DNA from: an uncultured Bacteroidales bacterium
GTDB lineage: Bacteria; Bacteroidota; Bacteroidia; Bacteroidales; WCHB1-69
DNA length: 15,144 nt
Assembly: GCA_937901455.1 (NCBI GenBank)
Contig: CALDIA010000169.1
Coordinates: 1-15,144 of the forward strand
Direction of reading: 5' to 3'
Made by a program: the position numbers and the translations under genes. The notes below the pieces were generated by a model that worked only from the letters and a program-made list of their open reading frames with translations, did not search any database and was not told where the DNA came from. Positions within the stretch are counted from its first letter, which is position 1. Each line of letters starts with the position of its first letter. Shown in pieces: positions 1 to 7,490 of the stretch.

Positions 1-276
1 AAACAACCCCCTGCAACCCCTCTTCCACCCGAAAAAACGGCCTCCATCTACAGGCCAAATCCGGCATTTTCGGAGAGTTTTCGGAAAAAGGTGCAAAAAA
101 AGTGAATTTTTAAAAGATGCGTCAGGAAGATATTGAGCCGGGGTCTTTGGGTTATTAGGAAGACATTTTGGACAACGAGGGCAACTTGATTAGAAAAATG
201 GGCAGAGATGAGGCCTATACAATATTATATATTAGGAATTGGGATTTTTTATATCTTTACATTTTCATTCTAAGCT
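1..276. other. Left-edge non-coding stretch, possibly including the 5' end of a leftward gene
   Basis: No convincing gene lies here. On the minus strand an ATG at 67-65 opens a frame that stays open to the window edge (about 22 codons). A TTTGCACC-type motif sits about 25 nt upstream of it (minus strand, around 90-97), resembling the region downstream of Bacteroidota -7 elements. A leftward gene cut by the edge is therefore possible but unproven. A short inverted repeat (GGCCT at 39-43, AGGCC at 52-56) and a TTTTCGG direct repeat (67-73 and 78-84) are also present. On the plus strand a weak TATCTTTA at 252-259 could be a -7 box for the sialidase, but no TTTG lies at a suitable distance. Confidence 0.4.
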
Positions 277-1428
277 ATGACAAAGAAGCACAAATATACT
301 CTCAAACCGTTATTAATCACATTATTACTATCTGTATTGAGCATAGAATACTCCTATGCATCAGTGCCTCCCGACTCGCTTTTTCGCACCGTTTTGTTCC
401 AACCAGGCGACTTCCATTCGGCATATTACCGTATTCCTGCCATCATCACTACCCGCCAGGGCACTTTGGTGGCGACTGCCGACAAGCGAAAGTTCAGCAA
501 TGGAGACTTGCCGGAGGACATTGATGTGGTCGTTACGCGCAGCAGCGATGGGGGGACCACCTGGGAAGCGCCCATAACCATTGCCAAAGGTGAGGGCCGG
601 GGACGCGGATATGGCGACTGTGCCTTGGTGCAGTCCTCACACAGCGGGACTTTATTTGCCTTGTTTGCAGGTGGGTGTGGTTTTTGGGAATCCACTGCTG
701 AGCAGCCTATTCGCATCTTTCAGAGCAGCAGTAATGACGATGGGGCCACTTGGTCGGAGCCACGCGATATTACCCCTTTTATTTACGGTACAGAATGTAA
801 AGACAGTGTGCGACGGAACTGGCAGGGGGCCTTCATCGCCTCGGGCAACGGCTTGGAAATTAGCAACGGACGCCTGCTCTTTGTGGCGGCCGTGCGCGAA
901 GACGTACACAACCCATACGCCACCAGCAACTTTGTCATATTCTCTGATGATAACGGGATCTCCTGGTCTGTGTCGCAGCGCGCGGCGGTAGGCGGTGATG
1001 AAGCCAAAGTGGTAGAACTGGACGACGGCACTATCCTTATGAGCATCCGCTGTGCCGGGCAACGCCGCTTCAATCGGTCGGGCAACCATGGTGCTACTTG
1101 GCAGGAGCATACCGGCACTTGGTCTGACCTCGTGGCGCCAGCCTGCAATGGCGACATTATACGCTATGAAATGCCCGTAGCACCTGCTTTCCTGCTGCAC
1201 TCCTTGCCTTCCGGCTCCCAGCGAGACAGCGTGACTGTGTATCTCAGCCCCGACCAAGGAAAAACCTGGCCCATCCATCGGTGTGTGGCACCATACGCCT
1301 CCGCCTACTCCTCGCTATGCGTACTTCCTAACGGTAAAATCGGACTCCTTGTCGAAGAAGCAGAAGACGGAACCGACCGCTACTCCATAGTCTTTTACCG
1401 TTTCCCATTAGATTGGCTGCTCAGATAA
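277..1428 (+). CDS. nanH: Secreted exo-alpha-sialidase (neuraminidase), GH33-like
   Basis: This 383-residue protein would cleave terminal sialic acids from host or dietary glycans outside the inner membrane. Residues 1-29 look like a signal peptide (basic start, hydrophobic core 11-22, ending near YSYAS). The family marker YRIP is at 51-54, giving the first Arg of the substrate-binding triad (R52). R258 (in SIR) and R316 fit the other two, E242 fits the glutamate of the nucleophile pair, and Y344 in AYSSL fits the catalytic tyrosine. D81 or D83 is a candidate acid/base. Five Asp-box repeats (S-x-D-x-G-x-T-W type) occur near 90-96, 152-159, 223-230, 268-275 and 324-331, as expected for a six-bladed propeller. 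It has no carbohydrate-binding module and no T9SS sorting domain, so it is probably periplasmic or exported another way. It appears monocistronic because the next gene has its own promoter. Family assignment is firm; the exact linkage specificity cannot be read. Confidence 0.93.
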   Translation: MTKKHKYTLKPLLITLLLSVLSIEYSYASVPPDSLFRTVLFQPGDFHSAYYRIPAIITTRQGTLVATADKRKFSNGDLPEDIDVVVTRSSDGGTTWEAPITIAKGEGRGRGYGDCALVQSSHSGTLFALFAGGCGFWESTAEQPIRIFQSSSNDDGATWSEPRDITPFIYGTECKDSVRRNWQGAFIASGNGLEISNGRLLFVAAVREDVHNPYATSNFVIFSDDNGISWSVSQRAAVGGDEAKVVELDDGTILMSIRCAGQRRFNRSGNHGATWQEHTGTWSDLVAPACNGDIIRYEMPVAPAFLLHSLPSGSQRDSVTVYLSPDQGKTWPIHRCVAPYASAYSSLCVLPNGKIGLLVEEAEDGTDRYSIVFYRFPLDWLLR

Positions 1429-1458
1429 TTTGTCTTCCAACAAAAAAATGTATCTTTG
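1429..1458 (+). promoter_or_regulatory. Bacteroidota-type promoter of the mlaE operon
   Basis: TTTG at 1429-1432, 18 nt of spacer, then TATCTTTG at 1451-1458 match the -33 TTTG and -7 TAnnTTTG consensus of the Bacteroidota primary sigma factor. The -33 box begins at the base after the sialidase stop codon. Transcription would start near 1465, leaving a leader of only about 10 nt before the ATG at 1476. Motif match seen; activity inferred. Confidence 0.75.
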
Positions 1459-1475
1459 CCGCTGTTTATTTTATT

Positions 1476-2219
1476 ATGCTTAGAAACGCTCTGTCCATCA
1501 TAGGAGAATATTGTATCTTTCTAACAAAGGTGTTTTCCAAACCTGACAAGATACGTATCTTTTTCAAAAAACTGCTTTTTGAAATGGAATCGATGGGTAT
1601 TGGATCCCTCTTGATTGTTAGCATCGTCTCCATTTCCATGGGCAGTGTAATCACCACTCAGACTGCCATGCAGATTGAAAGCAGTTGGATTCCCTCATGG
1701 ACGGTAGGATTCGTGTCCAGAACCTCTATTGTAATGGAACTTTGTCCCACCATCATCAGTTTGCTCCTGGTTGGCAACTTAGGTTCGCGCATCACAGCGG
1801 AGATAGGCAGTATGCGGGTCACCGAGCAAATTGACGCCTTGGAGGTGATGGGTATCAACCCTGCCTCCTATTTGGTTTTGCCTAAGGTCATTGCCGCCAT
1901 GGTGGTGAACCCTATCTTGATTATCTTCAGCATTTTCTTTGCACTTTTGGGCGGGTATCTGACGGTATGGATCACCGGATGCATTACCCCGTACCATTTC
2001 ATGGATGGTCTTACTTACTGTTTCCGCGCCTACGACATCTTCTATGCTATCACCAAAACCTTCATATTTGCTTTTGTGATGTCTTCGGTGTCAGCCTTCT
2101 ACGGCTATCGCATCGATGGCGGCGCTTTGGAATTGGGTAAGGCCAATACCAACAGCATTGTGGTTTCCAGTTTCATCATATTAATATTAAATGTACTCAT
2201 CACCCAAATAATGTTGTAA
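1476..2219 (+). CDS. mlaE: MlaE-family lipid ABC transporter permease
   Basis: A 247-residue inner-membrane protein of the MlaE/YrbE/TGD1 family, the permease of ABC systems that move phospholipids between inner and outer membranes. Several hydrophobic segments are visible (about 42-62, 90-102, 132-168, 190-210 and 226-246). The family core signature is clear at 105-126, with R-x-x-A-E-x-G and then VTEQIDALEVMG. The open frame extends upstream to 1413, but that extension overlaps the sialidase gene and contains the promoter at 1429-1458, so I chose the ATG at 1476. It is the first gene of a tight operon; the ATPase follows after one base. No MCE-domain (MlaD-like) gene, the usual substrate-binding partner, is in the window, so it is presumably elsewhere in the genome. 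Confidence 0.92.
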   Translation: MLRNALSIIGEYCIFLTKVFSKPDKIRIFFKKLLFEMESMGIGSLLIVSIVSISMGSVITTQTAMQIESSWIPSWTVGFVSRTSIVMELCPTIISLLLVGNLGSRITAEIGSMRVTEQIDALEVMGINPASYLVLPKVIAAMVVNPILIIFSIFFALLGGYLTVWITGCITPYHFMDGLTYCFRAYDIFYAITKTFIFAFVMSSVSAFYGYRIDGGALELGKANTNSIVVSSFIILILNVLITQIML

Positions 2220-2220
2220 T

Positions 2221-2973
2221 ATGATAGAGGTTTACAATGTATGTAAATATTTTGGAGAAAAACAGGTGCTGTTTGACATCAACACCATGTTTGAAGAGGG
2301 GAAGGTAAACCTCATTATCGGGCGTTCCGGTTCCGGCAAGACGGTTTTGCTGAAATGTTTGGTGGGACTTTTCTCGCCCGAATCGGGAAGAGTGCTATAC
2401 AATGGCCGGAGTTTTCACGATTTGCCCGAGAAGGAGAAGCATTCGTTGCGGGCAGAAATGGGCATGGTATTTCAAGGTTCTGCTTTGTTTGACTCTATGA
2501 CCATTGAAGAAAATGTGATGTTTCCGTTGGACATGTTCACGGAAATGTCGCTGGAGGAAAAACACGATCGTGTCAACTTCTGCTTGGAGCGTGTGGATCT
2601 GCACAATGTGAACAAGCTATACCCTGCGGAATTGAGTGGCGGTATGCAGAAGCGGGCCGCCTTTGCGCGTGCTATCGCCTGCAATCCCCGCTACCTGTTC
2701 TGCGATGAACCTAACTCAGGCCTTGACCCCAAGACCGCCCTGCTTATTGATAAACTGGTGACTGACATCACCCATGACCTTAATATCACCACCATCGTGA
2801 ACACCCACGACCTCAACTCAGTCATCACTATTGGCGAAACCATCTCTTTTATCTACCAGGGACACCTTGGATGGCGGGGCACAAAGGACGATGTGCTCAC
2901 CTCTAACAACGAACTGCTCAACGACTTTATCTATGCACAACCCCTCACCCAACGTATAAGACAAAATCTCTGA
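2221..2973 (+). CDS. mlaF: MlaF-type ABC transporter ATP-binding protein
   Basis: A 250-residue cytosolic ATPase that would power the MlaE-type permease encoded just upstream. All ABC motifs are intact: Walker A GRSGSGKT at 34-41, Q-loop Q85, signature LSGGMQKR at 138-145, Walker B YLFCDEP at 158-164, and H-loop H196. The signature with M-Q-K-R after the two glycines and the segment SGLDP are typical of MlaF-like ATPases. Stop of mlaE, one T, then ATG, so translational coupling is likely. Family known to drive phospholipid transport for outer-membrane lipid asymmetry; direction of transport here cannot be read from sequence. Confidence 0.93.
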   Translation: MIEVYNVCKYFGEKQVLFDINTMFEEGKVNLIIGRSGSGKTVLLKCLVGLFSPESGRVLYNGRSFHDLPEKEKHSLRAEMGMVFQGSALFDSMTIEENVMFPLDMFTEMSLEEKHDRVNFCLERVDLHNVNKLYPAELSGGMQKRAAFARAIACNPRYLFCDEPNSGLDPKTALLIDKLVTDITHDLNITTIVNTHDLNSVITIGETISFIYQGHLGWRGTKDDVLTSNNELLNDFIYAQPLTQRIRQNL

Positions 2974-2974
2974 T

Positions 2975-3460
2975 ATGAACTGGTTGGATATCGTTATGCT
3001 GGCACCTATTGCTTGGTGGGGGTTCAAGGGTTTCCGTCATGGCTTTGTGTACGAGATTTTCTCGTTACTGGCGCTTATCGTTGGCTTCTGGGCGGCCATC
3101 CACTTCTCCGACCTGCTGTTGCAATGGCTGGAAATACCATTGGCCAAGACTGTCTCCTTCTCCATCATCCTTTTCGCCACTATTTTCCTCGTTCGTATAG
3201 CGGGCCGGATGATGCAAAAAGTGGTAAGGTTGGCCATTCCCAAGCTGGTGGACCATTTGCTGGGATTATTGTTTGGCGTTGCCAAGGTGATTCTGATATG
3301 CAGCATGGCATTCTATTTTATCAATATGGTGGATAAAAATGAGTTGTTGATCAAGCGGGAAGTGAAGGAGGCATCGATGTTGTACAAGCACGTAGAGCCT
3401 ATTGTGCCTGAAATTTTGGTCTGGAAAAATTCATTACAAAACAACGAAAATCATTCATGA
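2975..3460 (+). CDS. CvpA-family inner-membrane protein
   Basis: A 161-residue hydrophobic protein of the CvpA family, named for colicin V production in E. coli, with homologues linked to envelope stress tolerance. The N-terminus (N-W-L-D-I then G-F-x-x-G-F near 16-24) is typical. About four membrane helices are visible, near 4-18, 27-45, 58-76 and 95-118. The tail from about 119 is charged and probably cytosolic or periplasmic. The gene lies one base after mlaF (TGA, T, ATG) and one base before the M6 protease, so it is part of the same transcript. From memory, CvpA genes sit near suf genes in some Bacteroidales; sufE two genes downstream agrees with that. The molecular activity of the family is not established. 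Confidence 0.85.
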   Translation: MNWLDIVMLAPIAWWGFKGFRHGFVYEIFSLLALIVGFWAAIHFSDLLLQWLEIPLAKTVSFSIILFATIFLVRIAGRMMQKVVRLAIPKLVDHLLGLLFGVAKVILICSMAFYFINMVDKNELLIKREVKEASMLYKHVEPIVPEILVWKNSLQNNENHS

Positions 3461-3461
3461 T

Positions 3462-5264
3462 ATGCAAAGACGTTTTCTATTTATGCTCATCCTTTTGTTT
3501 TGTACCTTGCAGCAGTCTATGGCAGCCTATTTCAGCAATGTGCCTCGCACTTTAGTGCAACCTGACGGCGATACGCTGCATTGTTATGCCTCTGGCGATG
3601 AGTTTTACAATTGGCTGCACGATGCCGAGGGTTACACCATCATTCAGAACCCGCAAACCGGCTATTTTGTGTATGCCGCCATGGACAACCATCAGTTAGT
3701 GCCCACCGCGTGGATTCCTGGCAGAGACAATCCGGCTCAAAAAGGGGGGTTGAGGCCGTGGCTCAAAATTAGCGCCAAAGAGTACCAACAACGCAAGGAA
3801 GCCATGCTGGCGCCTGCCAGAAGGGAGCGCTTGCGCGATGAGAACACCAATAAGGGCCACATGAACAATATCGTCATCTTCATCCGCTTTGCCGATGACA
3901 CCAACTTCGTAAACAGCTTTGAATCTGTGGACCTGATGTTCAACGACTCGGTGGCTCCGTATAACTCCATGTTCACCTATTTCCGGGAGACCTCCTACAA
4001 CCAGCTTTTCATCAAGACCCATTTCTTCCCGCAGCCCAACGGGGACCTTATCCTCTCCTATCAGGATACGTTGACGAGAGACTATTACGTTCCCTGGTCG
4101 GCAACCGATACCAACGGCTACCAGACCGACAGCGCGCGCACAGCTCTCGAATTCCAACTGTTGGCTCGCGCCGTGGCCTATGTGGAGGACATTATCCCCA
4201 CCGATTTGGATCTCGACTATAATCATGACGGATATGTGGACAATGTTTGCTTTGTGGTGCGGGGCGATGTGGGAGACTGGAATGTGTTGCTGTGGCCACA
4301 CCGCTGGGCCTTGTATGGCGTTGAGAGCTACATCCACAGCAAGCGAGTATGGGATTTCAATTTCCAATTGGCCGATGCCGGATACTACTTCTCTAACAGC
4401 ACCTTGTGTCATGAAATGTTCCATACCCTGGGTGCCCCTGACCTCTACCACTACTCCGACACCACCAACCAAGACCCCGTCGGACAATGGGATCTGATGT
4501 GCTACAACACTCATCCCTATCCGCAACAGATGCTCATATACATGAAGGCTAAATACGGCAACTGGGTATCGTATGACGATATCCCCGAGTTGACAGAGTA
4601 TGGCACATATTCGCTGCGACCCAACCTAAGCGACACCATCGACCGGCTGGCCTACCGCATCACAACACCCGATCCGTGGGAGTTTATCATTATGGAATAC
4701 CGAAACAAAGCGCTCCAATACGACAAAACACCCCAAGGAGGCGTTATCTTCTATCGAGTGAATCCCTTGTTGGGCGGTAATTCGGGATATAACGGTGAAG
4801 ATGTGTTAGACGAAGTGTACGTCTTTCGTCGCTCCAATGGCGTGGATAATGCGAATTTCAACCTCGCACACAACCTTTTCAACCCGACCACTATCCCCTA
4901 CCCCTGCACCTCTTCTGGTGAACCCGTACTCGTTTCCTTCTCCAATTTCTCCAGATACCTGTCCAGCAATCCTCCTGCTTTCATGACTTTTGATTATGAG
5001 GGCTTTGTAGGCGTTGAAGACTATGCCGACCATCAGATGCGCGTGTACCCAAACCCCGCAACCTCCTCAATCTTCATCTCCTCTGAACTGGAGCCTATCC
5101 AAGAAGTGGCTATCTACAATATGGCTGGCCAACTGATTGACTATATAAAAACGCTCAACCATTCAATAAATGTTGATATTTCCCGTTATCCTTCCGGCTG
5201 CTACTTCTTGAAAACAATCGATGCCTCACAACATACTGAAATCTCTAAATTTATTAAACAATAA
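3462..5264 (+). CDS. T9SS-secreted M6-family metalloprotease (immune inhibitor A-like)
   Basis: A 600-residue secreted zinc endopeptidase. Residues 1-22 are a signal peptide (MQRRF, hydrophobic core, then SMAA). A propeptide-like domain (about 23-125) precedes the catalytic domain. The zinc motif HEMFHTLGAPD is at 317-327: H317 and H321 ligands, E318 catalytic, D327 likely third ligand. GQWDLM (341-346) fits the Met-turn. A D-x-N-x-D-G-x-x-D loop near 252-260 looks like a calcium site. The C-terminus from about 517 is a T9SS type A sorting domain, with VYPNP at 528-532 and a conserved tail ending in KFIKQ, so the protein should cross the outer membrane and be cleaved or anchored. An upstream frame extension begins at 3402 inside cvpA; the ATG at 3462, one base after the cvpA stop and followed by the signal peptide, is the sound start. 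Its embedding between cvpA and sufE is odd, since its role has no obvious link to either. Confidence 0.93.
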   Translation: MQRRFLFMLILLFCTLQQSMAAYFSNVPRTLVQPDGDTLHCYASGDEFYNWLHDAEGYTIIQNPQTGYFVYAAMDNHQLVPTAWIPGRDNPAQKGGLRPWLKISAKEYQQRKEAMLAPARRERLRDENTNKGHMNNIVIFIRFADDTNFVNSFESVDLMFNDSVAPYNSMFTYFRETSYNQLFIKTHFFPQPNGDLILSYQDTLTRDYYVPWSATDTNGYQTDSARTALEFQLLARAVAYVEDIIPTDLDLDYNHDGYVDNVCFVVRGDVGDWNVLLWPHRWALYGVESYIHSKRVWDFNFQLADAGYYFSNSTLCHEMFHTLGAPDLYHYSDTTNQDPVGQWDLMCYNTHPYPQQMLIYMKAKYGNWVSYDDIPELTEYGTYSLRPNLSDTIDRLAYRITTPDPWEFIIMEYRNKALQYDKTPQGGVIFYRVNPLLGGNSGYNGEDVLDEVYVFRRSNGVDNANFNLAHNLFNPTTIPYPCTSSGEPVLVSFSNFSRYLSSNPPAFMTFDYEGFVGVEDYADHQMRVYPNPATSSIFISSELEPIQEVAIYNMAGQLIDYIKTLNHSINVDISRYPSGCYFLKTIDASQHTEISKFIKQ

Positions 5265-5265
5265 T

Positions 5266-5694
5266 ATGAATTCCATGCAAGAAAAAGAACAACAACTGAT
5301 CCAAGAATTTGAGATGTTTGACGATTGGATGGACAAATACAACTACATCATTGAATTAGGCAAAGAACTTCCTATGATTGACCCGCAGTTCAAAACACCG
5401 GAATATTTGATTGACGGTTGCCAATCGCAGGTGTGGTTGCACCCCGACTACCACGATGGCCGAATTTTCTTTACCGCTGACAGCGATGCTATCATTACCA
5501 AGGGCATCGTCAACTTGCTGATCTTCGTCTTGTCAGGGCGCACCCCCCAAGAGATTCTTAGCAATGACTTGTCATACATTGACGCCATCGGGCTGAAAGA
5601 ACACTTATCACCCACACGCTCTAACGGCTTGGCTTCCATGATCAAGCAGATAAAACTCTATGCTCTTGCCTATCAATCCAAAGAAAATCAATAA
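5266..5694 (+). CDS. sufE: SufE-family sulfur acceptor for Fe-S cluster assembly
   Basis: A 142-residue cytosolic protein that takes persulfide sulfur from a SufS-type cysteine desulfurase and passes it to the SufB/C/D scaffold. The active cysteine lies in the family motif IDGCQSQVW (C52). The rest of the chain (I-T-K-G-I-V then the L-S-P-x-R-x-N-G segment near 114-121) matches SufE. The frame is open back to 5221 inside the protease gene; I chose the ATG at 5266, one base after the protease stop. A second ATG at 5275 is possible. It is the last gene of the tight mlaE operon. No sufB, C, D or S is visible, so the partners are encoded elsewhere. Confidence 0.92.
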   Translation: MNSMQEKEQQLIQEFEMFDDWMDKYNYIIELGKELPMIDPQFKTPEYLIDGCQSQVWLHPDYHDGRIFFTADSDAIITKGIVNLLIFVLSGRTPQEILSNDLSYIDAIGLKEHLSPTRSNGLASMIKQIKLYALAYQSKENQ

Positions 5695-5709
5695 TAAAAT
5701 AATATTTAT

Positions 5710-5970
5710 ATGAAAAAAATTCTGATTTGCTCATTTGTTACAGCCTTGGCTTTAGTTGGCTTCAGCTGCATGCACGACTGCAACTGCGTCACTTCCTATC
5801 AATTCATCAGTCCAGGAAACTACATCTCCAATGTGGACACTACCAATGTACCTTCCAGGGACGACTGTTCGCTTATGAACACCGATACCACCTATTACAT
5901 CTACTCTTTTAGCGAGGAAGGCGACACACTGGGCTATGGAACGGTCGTGGAGCAGACAATTTGTGAGTAA
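5710..5970 (+). CDS. Small Cys-containing lipoprotein, function unknown
   Basis: I do not recognise this 86-residue protein. The N-terminus MKKILIC plus a hydrophobic stretch to LVGFSC gives a lipobox with C20 as the acylated cysteine, so it is probably a membrane-anchored lipoprotein. The mature part is short (67 residues), polar and Thr/Asp/Ser-rich, with four further cysteines (C24, C26, C53, C85). Two close to the anchor form C-x-C, and the last is next to the C-terminus. These could form disulfides or bind metal; nothing in the sequence decides. It starts 15 bases after sufE and ends 53 bases before rubrerythrin, so it may be co-transcribed with sufE. Its codons look like those of its neighbours, and a real gene is likely because of the intact lipobox. 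Confidence 0.7.
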   Translation: MKKILICSFVTALALVGFSCMHDCNCVTSYQFISPGNYISNVDTTNVPSRDDCSLMNTDTTYYIYSFSEEGDTLGYGTVVEQTICE

Positions 5971-6023
5971 TAATAAAAGAACGGAACAAATTAATCCATT
6001 AATAACAATTAAACAACTTTACT

Positions 6024-6596
6024 ATGACATTAAAAGGAACTCAAACAGAGAAAAATTTGATGCAATCGTTTGCCGGCGAGTCACAAGCCAGAATGCGTTA
6101 CACTTATTTTGCCTCCAAAGCAAAAAAGGAGGGCTACGAGCAGGTAGCAGCCATTTTTGAAGAGACAGCCAATCAAGAGAAGGAACATGCCAAACGCATG
6201 TTCAAGTATTTAGAGGGTGGCATGGTTGAGATTCAGGCCTCATTCCCGGCAGGTGTTATCGGAACTACAGCAGAGAACCTGCGCGCTGCCGCAGAGGGTG
6301 AGAACGAGGAGTGGACAGAAGCCTACCCGCATTTTGCTGAAGTGGCCGAGAAGGAAGGTTTCCCCGAAATTGCAAAGATGTACCGTAATATTGCTATCGC
6401 CGAGAAAGGACATGAGGACCGCTATCGCAAGTTGCTGAAGAATGTGGAAGAGTACACTTGCTTCAAGAAAGATGGAAAGACCTTCTGGCAGTGCCGTAAC
6501 TGTGGTTTCATTATCGAGTCAGAAAAAGCGCCTGAGGTTTGTCCTGCCTGCCTGCACCCGCAAGCCTATTTTGAGGTAATGAAGAATAACTACTAA
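6024..6596 (+). CDS. rbr: Rubrerythrin (non-haem di-iron peroxidase)
   Basis: A 190-residue cytosolic protein that reduces hydrogen peroxide using electrons passed through a rubredoxin-like domain, a common oxidative-stress defence in anaerobes. The four-helix di-iron domain covers about 1-145, with metal ligands matching E19, E52, H55, E93, E96, E127 and H130. The C-terminal rubredoxin-type iron site is intact: C157-x-x-C160 and C173-x-x-C176. Length is typical of two-domain rubrerythrins. It is preceded by a 53-base AT-rich gap in which I could not find a clear TAnnTTTG box, so it may use a variant promoter or be read through from upstream. It converges with folD; only 22 bases separate the two stops and no strong terminator hairpin is visible there. 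Confidence 0.96.
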   Translation: MTLKGTQTEKNLMQSFAGESQARMRYTYFASKAKKEGYEQVAAIFEETANQEKEHAKRMFKYLEGGMVEIQASFPAGVIGTTAENLRAAAEGENEEWTEAYPHFAEVAEKEGFPEIAKMYRNIAIAEKGHEDRYRKLLKNVEEYTCFKKDGKTFWQCRNCGFIIESEKAPEVCPACLHPQAYFEVMKNNY

Positions 6597-6618
6597 TCAC
6601 GCCGCCCGTGCCGCAAGA

Positions 6619-7473
6619 CTATCTATGCTTTTTATACAGTTCTAAAACATTGTGCATGAGCATAGCGATGGTCATGGGGCCTACGCCGCCCGGCACAGGG
6701 GACATTGCCGACAACCGCTCCGCCAACTGTGGGGCGGTTTTTTTACTATACACATCCCCGCAAAGGCCATCCTCATCGTGGTTCATGGCCACATCCACCA
6801 AAACCGCACCTTCCTTAAGGTCTTCGGGGCGCAACAACTGGTTAACGCCTGTGGCTGTGACTACAATATCTGCCTGACTGCATACAGCTGCGAGGCGGGT
6901 GGTGCGTGAGTGGCATTGCGTCACGGTGGCATGCTGCTGCTGTAACAAAATGGCTGTAGGCGTACCCACCAGCATGCTGCGGCCAACCACCACTGCATGT
7001 TTCCCTTTGAGCGGTATATCGTTGGCCTTCAATAATTGCAGAATCCCATTGGGCGTGCATGGCAACACATAGTGATGGCCTGTCAGCATCAAACCAAGAT
7101 TTACATAATGAAGCCCGTCGGCATCTTTCCGATAGTCCACGGCGTCCAATACCAAATCGGCATCCAAATGATCTGGAAGCGGAAGTTGCACCAGAATACC
7201 GTCCACGGCGGCATCGGCATTCAATTGGCCAATCAGGTGCAGAAGTTCCTCCTGGGAAGTCTGCTCTGCCATATGATAAGTATCGCACAGCATTCCCAGC
7301 TTGGTGCAGTTCTTGGCTTTACTATTGACATACGAAAGACTATCCTCTCTATCGCCTACCAACACCAAGGCCAACTTGGGTAAACGGGCAGCTTGCGCCT
7401 GCAAGAGAGTCACCTCCTCCGCAATCTGTTGCTTGATGGTTTGGGCACACTGCTTGCCGTCTAAAAGCTTCAT
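6619..7473 (-). CDS. folD: FolD: methylenetetrahydrofolate dehydrogenase / cyclohydrolase
   Basis: A 284-residue bifunctional cytosolic enzyme that converts 5,10-methylene-THF to 5,10-methenyl-THF (NAD(P)+ dependent) and then to 10-formyl-THF, feeding purine and formyl-Met synthesis. Family landmarks are present in order: Y48-x-x-x-K52 (catalytic Tyr and Lys), DGILVQLPLP at 91-100, PCTPNGI at 138-144, the dinucleotide-binding VVVGRSMLVGTP at 161-172, TATGV near 206-210, GD at 239-240 and PGGVGPMTIAML at 261-272. Length is normal. The usual Lys or Pro after V-G in the cofactor loop is Thr171, a modest departure. It is the last gene of a leftward cluster, starting 17 bases after the SPOR gene stop. 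Confidence 0.96.
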   Translation of the reverse strand: MKLLDGKQCAQTIKQQIAEEVTLLQAQAARLPKLALVLVGDREDSLSYVNSKAKNCTKLGMLCDTYHMAEQTSQEELLHLIGQLNADAAVDGILVQLPLPDHLDADLVLDAVDYRKDADGLHYVNLGLMLTGHHYVLPCTPNGILQLLKANDIPLKGKHAVVVGRSMLVGTPTAILLQQQHATVTQCHSRTTRLAAVCSQADIVVTATGVNQLLRPEDLKEGAVLVDVAMNHDEDGLCGDVYSKKTAPQLAERLSAMSPVPGGVGPMTIAMLMHNVLELYKKHR

Positions 7474-7490
7474 TGAATTGAGATTTTCGG

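Noticed and set aside
27..36. ACCCGAAAAA at the left edge resembling the tandem repeat before the sigma gene
   Set aside because: A single 10-base match in A-rich DNA without the preceding T-run or a second copy; chance is sufficient.
168..524. 118-residue plus-strand open frame at the left end
   Set aside because: It overlaps the sialidase start in another frame, its translation is rich in His/Arg/Pro typical of a shadow frame, and the sialidase frame has clear family motifs.
652..1278. 208-residue minus-strand open frame inside the sialidase
   Set aside because: Antisense shadow of a gene with five Asp-boxes; no recognisable motif of its own.
3696..4526. 276-residue minus-strand open frame inside the M6 protease
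   Set aside because: Antisense shadow: Val/Gly/His-rich, no recognisable domain, while the plus strand there encodes the zinc-binding motif and Met-turn.
6597..6618. Possible terminator between the convergent rbr and folD genes
   Set aside because: The 22 bases are GC-rich but I could not find a stable inverted repeat followed by a T-run on either strand.
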